Source: TC-15 sp034437275 (GTDB taxonomy: Bacteria > Chloroflexota > Anaerolineae > Aggregatilineales > Aggregatilineaceae). From it: 20,689 bases of DNA. A program made the position numbers and the translations under genes. The notes under the pieces were generated by a model that saw only the letters and a program-made list of their open reading frames with translations, was not told the DNA's origin and did no database searches. How positions within the stretch are numbered: the stretch's first letter is position 1; the number at the start of each line of letters is the position of its first letter. The stretch is taken from positions 1-20,689 of the forward strand of contig DAOTUD010000118.1 in NCBI GenBank assembly GCA_034437275.1, in the 5' to 3' direction. Shown piece after piece: positions 16,130 to 20,689 of the stretch.

Positions 16130-16214
16130 ACCCCTCCCCCTGGCCCCCTCCCCGCACGCGGAGAGGGGGAAATAAGCCGGGGACAAAAGTCCCTCTCCGT
16201 TTACGGGGAGGGGT
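16130..16214. repeat. Double-hairpin dispersed repeat, copy B (dnaE leader)
   Basis: Leading module CCCCTCCCCCTGGCCCCCT, hairpin 1 CCCCCTCCCCGC with GCGGAGAGGGGG, an AAAT-containing spacer, then hairpin 2 CCCTCTCCG-TTTA-CGGGGAGGG. Both hairpins match copy A almost base for base, while the spacer differs. It lies 80 bases before the dnaE ATG, inside the mRNA leader if the upstream TATAAT is used. Confidence 0.88.
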
Positions 16215-16293
16215 AAGCCGTCGACGTAACAGGCAGAAGCCAGCATAAGCCCCGAGTGCTGTAACTGTTGTAGTGATGCCGGGGTGGCCCTGA

Positions 16294-19200
16294 ATGTCTG
16301 ACCAACAACACGATTTCGTCCATCTGCACGTCCATACCGAATTCAGCCTGCTGGATGGCCTGAGCCAGATCAAGCGGCTGGTCGCGCGCGCCAAAGAAAC
16401 CAACATGCCCGCGCTGGCGATCACCGATCACGGCACGATGTACGGCGTGATCGACTTCTATCGCGAGTGCAAAAAACAGGGCGTCAAGCCGATCATCGGC
16501 TGCGAAGCGTACCTGACGCACCAGGGCCGCCGCATGACCGACAAACAGCCCGGCGTGGACACCAGGCCGCACCACCTGCTGCTGCTGGCGCGCAACCAGA
16601 CCGGTTATCAAAACCTGCTCAAGATCGCCTCCGAAGCACAGCTCACCGGCTACTACTACCGCCCGCGCATCGATCACGACTTCCTGGCCGCGCACAGCGA
16701 CGGGCTGATCGCGACGTCCGGCTGCCTGGCCGCCGAGATTCCGCGCATGTTCGAGCAGGGCCGCGAGGACGAAGCGCTCCAGCAGATCGGCTGGTACCAG
16801 GACGTGTTCGGCGCGGATAACTTCTACCTGGAACTCCAGCACCACGATATCGAGCAGCTGCACCTGCTCAACCGCTGGCTGGTCCAGCACCAGGACTATG
16901 CCCACGTGCCGCTGCTGGCGACCAACGACGTGCACTACGTACTGGCCGACGACTTCGACGCGCACGACACGCTGCTGTGCATCCAGACCGGCAACGTCAA
17001 GACCGAGCAGAACCGGCTGCGCTTCAACAGCGAGACGTTCCACCTGCGCACGCCGCAGGAAATGTGGCACCTGTTCGGCGAGGTGCCGTCGGCGCTGACC
17101 AACTCGCTGCTGATCGCCGAGCAGTGTAACGTCGAGCTGGATTCCGACGGTTACCACCTGCCCGAGTTCCCCGTGCCGGAGGGCCACAACGCGCAAACGT
17201 ACCTGCGCTACCTGTGCGCGCGCGGGCTGGAGTGGCGCTACGGCGCGCGCGCCGATGACCCGACCATCCGCCAGCGGCTCGACCACGAACTGCGCATCAT
17301 TCACGAGATGGGCTTCGACACGTATTTCCTGATCGTGTGGGACCTGTGCGAGTTCGCGCGGCACGCCGACATCTGGTGGAACGTGCGCGGCTCCGGCGCG
17401 GGCAGCGTGGCCGCGTATGCGCTGGGCATCACCAACATCGACCCGCTGCAGAACAGCCTGCTGTTCGAGCGTTTCCTGAACCCCGGACGGCAGACCATGC
17501 CCGATATCGACCTGGATTACCCCGAAGACCGCCGCGCCGAGATGATCGAATACTGCGCGCAGAAGTACGGCGAGGACAAGGTCGCGGCAATCATCACCTT
17601 CGGCACGATGGGCAGCAAGGCCGCCATCCGCGACGTAGGCCGCGCGCTGGATATGCCGCTGCCGGAGGTGGACCGCATCGCGCGCCTGATCCCCAGCGGC
17701 GGCAAGCCAGTCAAGTTCGAGGATGCGCTGGGCAACGACCCGGAAAAGGCGCTGCCCGACCTGAAGCAAGTCTACAACACCGACCAACACGCCCGCCGCC
17801 TGATCGACACCGCGTGGCAGCTCGAAGGCATCACGCGCCACGCCAGCACGCACGCCGCCGGCGTGATCGTAGCCGACAAACCGCTGATCGAATACATCCC
17901 GCTGCACCGCCCCACCAGCGGCAGCGGCGAGGATGCCCCGGTCAAGAAGGTGACCCAGTTCCCGATGGAGACCTGCGAATCGATCGGGCTGCTGAAGGTC
18001 GACTTCCTGGGGCTGTCGACGCTGACCATCATGCGCCGCGCCGCCGAACTGATCGAGCAGCATCACGGCCTCAAGTACACGCTGTCGAACATCCCCTACC
18101 GCCCCGACCCCGACGACCCGGACAAAACGCGCATGGTCGAGGAGACGTTCGCGATGATGGGGCGCGGCGAGACGATCGGCGTGTTCCAGCTTGAATCGCA
18201 GGGGATGCGCCGTATGCTCACCGACATGCGCCCCAAGACGTTCGAGCACATCGTGGCCGGCATTTCGCTCTACCGCCCCGGCCCAATGGAGTACATCCCG
18301 CAGTACAACCGCCGCCTGCACGGCGAAGAAGCGCCGGAGTATAAGCATAATAAATTACAGTCAATTTTAGAAGAAACCTACGGAATTATTATTTACCAGG
18401 AACAAATTATGCAGATCGGCGCGGAGCTGTTCGGCTACTCGCTGGGTGAGGCCGACCTGATGCGCCGCGCCGTCTCCAAGAAGAAAGCCAAAGCCCTGCA
18501 AGAACACCGCCAGTTGTTCATCGAGCGCGGGCCGGAGCACGGCATCGATCCTGACAGCGCCAACGAAATCTTCGATGACATCGAGTACTTCGCGCGGTAC
18601 GGATTTAACAAGTGTCTGGTCGCGGAGACCGAGGTGATCGACGCAGCAACCGGGCGGCTGGTCCGGATCGGCGATCTGGCGGACAGGCGTGCCAGCATCG
18701 AACATACCCTGACGTGCGATACCGGCAGCCTGCGCCTGCAATCCGGCCCCGTGACGCACGTGGTCGAGAACGGCGTGAAGCCCGTTTATCGCCTGACGAC
18801 GCAGTTAGGCCGCGAAATCGTGGCGACGGACAATCACCCGTTTTACACCATCGACGGCTGGCGGCTGCTGGGCGACCTGGCGGCGGGCGACCGCATCGCC
18901 GTGCCGCGCCAGATTCCGGTCGAGGGCACGCGCGAATGGCCGGAAGCCGACATCACGGCGTTGGCTGACACGCTCGATCGGGACGACCCAGACGCGGCGC
19001 TGCCTGCTGAGGTATTCGAACTCACCAACGCGCAGATCGGCCTGCTGATGGCACACCTGCGGGATTACCCCTATCCCCCCGACCCCCTTTCCCCGCGCAC
19101 GGAGAAAGGGGGAGCTGCACGCGGTCCGGAAGTCCCCTCTCTGTTTACGGGAGGGGCAGCAAACCAGCCGCCCCAGGTTATGGATCGCGTGCCTATAGTC

Positions 19201-20689
19201 GTGCGGAGCCGCAGGCTTGCTCGCCAGCTACAGCATGTGCTGCTGCGCCTGGGGATCGTGAGCAGGCTGCGCACCGTGCGCGACGATGGACGCGCCAGCT
19301 ACCAATTGGCGGACCTCTTCGACTCGGCGGAACTGCACGCGTATGCCGACAGCGATATCTACTGGGACTGCGTGGTGGCCATCGAACCGGCGGGCAGGGC
19401 GATGACCTACGACCTCACCGTGCCGGACACGCACAATTTCGTCGCCAACGATATCATCGTGCACAACTCCCACGCCGCCGACTACGCCGTGATCACGTGC
19501 CAGACCGCGTTTTTGAAGTGCCACTACCCGCACGAATACATGGCCGCGCTGATGTCGGTGCACCACGACGATTCGGCGAAGGTCAGCCTGTTTGCGGCGG
19601 ACTGCCACCGCATGGGGATCGAGGTGCTGCCGCCGGACGTCAACCGCAGCCAGTTCGATTTCGACATCGAGGACCTGCCCGGTGACGAGCGCGCGATCCG
19701 CTTCGGGCTGTCGGCGGTGAAGAACGTCGGGGCGGGGCCGGTCGAGCACATCATCGCGCAGCGCCAGGCGGGTGGCCCCTTCCGCGACCTGGACGACCTC
19801 TGCCGCCGGGTGGATATGCGGCTGGTGCAGAAGCGCGCGCTGGAGGCGCTGATCCGCGTCGGCGCGCTGGATTCGTTCGGGCAGCGGCCCTCGCTGCTGG
19901 CCGCGCTGGACCGCATCGTGAGCTTTTCCATCGATTTCCACAAAGCCCAGGACGTCGGGCAGATGAGCCTGTTCGGGGCGGCGACCGGCGTCGAGTTCGG
20001 CACGGCGGACAGCATCCTGGACAACCTGCCGGACATGCCCGCCATCGACAAACGCGAGATGCTGCGCTGGGAGAAGGAACTGGTCGGGCTGTACGTGACC
20101 GACCACCCGCTGCGCGACCTGACCGAGCAGTTCGCCCAGGCCAACATCAACACCAGCGCCGAACTGGTCGAGGCCGGGGACGCCATCGACGGGCGGCGCG
20201 TGCAGATCGCGGGGCTGGTGACCGAGATTCGCAGCATCATCACCAAAAAGGGCGACCCGATGGCGATCCTGTCCATCGAGGATATCACAGGCGTGATCAG
20301 CGTCGTCATGTTCCCGCGCACCTGGGGCCAGTTCCGCGACCTGGTCCAGGAGGACGCGATCCTGGTAATCAACGGCAAGGCCGACACCAGCCGGGGCGAT
20401 GTGCAGGTGCTCGCCGACGCGGTGCGCCAGAACATCGAAACCGTCATGCCCACCGACGACCTCAACGGGCTGCAAACCAGGAGCTTCTCCTGGCTGGAGA
20501 GCGATCCGCAGCCGCCGCTGGTCGCGCCGGAGGACGATAACGGCGACCTGGACGCGGACGACGACAGCCCCTACGACGAGGAAACGGGCGAAGTCGTGAG
20601 CACGCCGCCTGCCGACACGCCCCCGCCCGCCAACGAGCCGGTGATGCCCGCTTCCGCCGGGGCCAGCGCCGGGAACGCCCCCCCCCTGG
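16294..20689 (+). CDS. dnaE: DNA polymerase III alpha subunit, intein-containing, 3' end cut by window
   Basis: Replicative DNA polymerase catalytic subunit. 1465 codons are present and the frame runs off the window. An in-frame TGA sits directly before the ATG, which fixes the start, and the PHP motif begins at residue 10. Domains: PHP (about 8-280, HLHVHTEFS, ITDHG); polymerase palm with catalytic D404 and D406 in MPDIDLDYPEDRR and D570 in KVDFLGL; fingers with YGIIIYQEQIM; an intein after FNK at residue 773; then SHAADYAVI resuming the polymerase; helix-hairpin-helix near VQKRALEALIRVGALDSFG; and an OB fold (RVQIAGLVTEIRSI to VLADAV). It ends in an acidic Pro-rich tail. All catalytic residues are present, so the spliced product should be active. 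An AT-rich codon patch encodes residues 683-706. Repeat copy B lies in the leader. Confidence 0.96.
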   Translation, partial: MSDQQHDFVHLHVHTEFSLLDGLSQIKRLVARAKETNMPALAITDHGTMYGVIDFYRECKKQGVKPIIGCEAYLTHQGRRMTDKQPGVDTRPHHLLLLARNQTGYQNLLKIASEAQLTGYYYRPRIDHDFLAAHSDGLIATSGCLAAEIPRMFEQGREDEALQQIGWYQDVFGADNFYLELQHHDIEQLHLLNRWLVQHQDYAHVPLLATNDVHYVLADDFDAHDTLLCIQTGNVKTEQNRLRFNSETFHLRTPQEMWHLFGEVPSALTNSLLIAEQCNVELDSDGYHLPEFPVPEGHNAQTYLRYLCARGLEWRYGARADDPTIRQRLDHELRIIHEMGFDTYFLIVWDLCEFARHADIWWNVRGSGAGSVAAYALGITNIDPLQNSLLFERFLNPGRQTMPDIDLDYPEDRRAEMIEYCAQKYGEDKVAAIITFGTMGSKAAIRDVGRALDMPLPEVDRIARLIPSGGKPVKFEDALGNDPEKALPDLKQVYNTDQHARRLIDTAWQLEGITRHASTHAAGVIVADKPLIEYIPLHRPTSGSGEDAPVKKVTQFPMETCESIGLLKVDFLGLSTLTIMRRAAELIEQHHGLKYTLSNIPYRPDPDDPDKTRMVEETFAMMGRGETIGVFQLESQGMRRMLTDMRPKTFEHIVAGISLYRPGPMEYIPQYNRRLHGEEAPEYKHNKLQSILEETYGIIIYQEQIMQIGAELFGYSLGEADLMRRAVSKKKAKALQEHRQLFIERGPEHGIDPDSANEIFDDIEYFARYGFNKCLVAETEVIDAATGRLVRIGDLADRRASIEHTLTCDTGSLRLQSGPVTHVVENGVKPVYRLTTQLGREIVATDNHPFYTIDGWRLLGDLAAGDRIAVPRQIPVEGTREWPEADITALADTLDRDDPDAALPAEVFELTNAQIGLLMAHLRDYPYPPDPLSPRTEKGGAARGPEVPSLFTGGAANQPPQVMDRVPIVVRSRRLARQLQHVLLRLGIVSRLRTVRDDGRASYQLADLFDSAELHAYADSDIYWDCVVAIEPAGRAMTYDLTVPDTHNFVANDIIVHNSHAADYAVITCQTAFLKCHYPHEYMAALMSVHHDDSAKVSLFAADCHRMGIEVLPPDVNRSQFDFDIEDLPGDERAIRFGLSAVKNVGAGPVEHIIAQRQAGGPFRDLDDLCRRVDMRLVQKRALEALIRVGALDSFGQRPSLLAALDRIVSFSIDFHKAQDVGQMSLFGAATGVEFGTADSILDNLPDMPAIDKREMLRWEKELVGLYVTDHPLRDLTEQFAQANINTSAELVEAGDAIDGRRVQIAGLVTEIRSIITKKGDPMAILSIEDITGVISVVMFPRTWGQFRDLVQEDAILVINGKADTSRGDVQVLADAVRQNIETVMPTDDLNGLQTRSFSWLESDPQPPLVAPEDDNGDLDADDDSPYDEETGEVVSTPPADTPPPANEPVMPASAGASAGNAPPL
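18340..18411 (+). other. AT-rich codon patch inside dnaE
   Basis: By direct count, 17 of the 70 bases 18341-18410 are G or C, against a strongly GC-rich surrounding gene. The patch uses codons such as TTA, ATT, TCA and CAA in a run, while flanking sequence uses CTG and ATC. It encodes residues 683-706 (LEETYGIIIYQEQIM region), a conserved part of the polymerase, so the protein is normal and only the DNA is odd. The minus strand of the patch has TTGACT and TATACT 15 bases apart, a poor-spacing antisense promoter candidate. Confidence 0.75.
18613..19467 (+). other. DnaE intein with degraded homing-endonuclease region
   Basis: A 285-residue protein-splicing element in frame with DnaE. Block A starts at Cys1 (CLVAETEV). 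Block B has TDNH at 72-75, in IVATDNHPFYTIDGW. Block F is YDLTVPDTHNFVAND, and block G ends IIVHN with His284 and Asn285, followed by Ser+1 of the C-extein. All residues needed for splicing are visible. The middle (about 105-245) retains only the tail of a LAGLIDADG endonuclease (RSRRLARQLQHVLLRLGIVSRLR). No LAGLIDADG motif is recognisable, and a palindromic repeat occupies about residues 153-182. It is therefore probably splicing-competent but not homing-competent. The insertion point is GFNK/SHA, four residues downstream of the cyanobacterial split-intein site. Confidence 0.9.
19069..19156 (+). repeat. Double-hairpin dispersed repeat, copy C, in frame within the DnaE intein
   Basis: This segment repeats the plan of copies A and B. 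It has a leading C-run module (CCCCTATCCCCCCGACCCCCT); hairpin 1 CCCCCTTTC with GAAAGGGGG; a spacer containing GCTGCACGCGGTCCGGA; then hairpin 2 with GTCCCCTCTCTGTTTACGGGAGGGG. Hairpin 1 differs from copy A/B on both arms in a compensating way, so pairing is kept. It is read without stops as a Pro/Gly-rich peptide (YPYPPDPLSPRTEKGG and so on) inside the intein. The host frame continues normally on both sides. Confidence 0.85.

Noticed and set aside
15913..16248. Plus-strand open frame of 111 codons before dnaE
   Set aside because: It runs through repeat copy B, lacks a ribosome site and has no recognisable protein character.
16201..18348. Long minus-strand open frame (715 codons) opposite dnaE
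   Set aside because: The plus strand is unmistakably DnaE with all catalytic motifs. The minus product is low-complexity and begins in the AT-rich patch only because of codon usage there.
19069..19156. Interpretation of the repeat as marking an intron or a frameshifted, broken dnaE
   Set aside because: The reading frame is open through the segment and resumes intein blocks F and G correctly, so no frameshift or intron is needed.

Overview
The window is about 20.7 kb of GC-rich bacterial chromosome carrying ten protein genes. No rRNA, tRNA or CRISPR was recognised. The gene content suggests a Chloroflexota (Anaerolineae-like) bacterium: a Ser/Thr/Pro/Asp-rich LysM surface protein with an SdrD_B-like domain, a giant multi-PAS histidine kinase, an intein-bearing DnaE, and dispersed C/G-rich palindromes in the gaps. 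This assignment is an inference from style, not from a marker gene.

Layout, left to right. (1) 1-309: no gene; a palindromic repeat and a hairpin with a T-rich tail. (2) 310-2647: two plus-strand ABC permease genes, UgpA-like and UgpE-like, 4 bases apart. The binding protein and ATPase are not in the window. (3) 2724-3704, minus: aldo/keto reductase, divergent across an AT-rich 255-base gap from (4) 3960-8129, plus: a membrane histidine kinase with about eight PAS domains and no receiver domain or adjacent regulator. (5) 8305-9786, plus: a lipoprotein glycoside hydrolase, convergent with (6) 9878-11848, minus: a membrane-anchored LysM/SdrD-like envelope protein. A terminator hairpin separates the two, and the LysM gene has a near-ideal sigma-70 promoter. 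(7) 12073-12774, plus: endonuclease V. (8) 12896-15904: a minus-strand cluster transcribed metallophosphoesterase, then murD, then a TIR-like (PF10137-type) protein. The TIR-like gene has clearly lower GC than its neighbours and looks acquired. (9) 16294 to the window end, plus: dnaE, the DNA polymerase III alpha subunit, cut off by the window edge and interrupted by an in-frame intein.

The most striking observation is in dnaE. The intein has lost most of its homing endonuclease. Where the second LAGLIDADG motif would be expected it carries an in-frame copy of the same double-hairpin repeat found in two intergenic gaps of this window (12.8 kb and 16.1 kb). This resembles the way Rickettsia palindromic elements enter coding sequences, but here the host is a self-excising protein segment. 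dnaE also holds a sharp 70-base AT-rich patch (17 G/C of 70) within a conserved polymerase segment.

Functionally the window is a mosaic: nutrient uptake (ugp-like), sensing (PAS kinase), envelope and polysaccharide functions (glycosidase, LysM protein, MurD), DNA repair and replication (endonuclease V, DnaE), and one probable NAD- or nucleotide-binding, defence-type gene.
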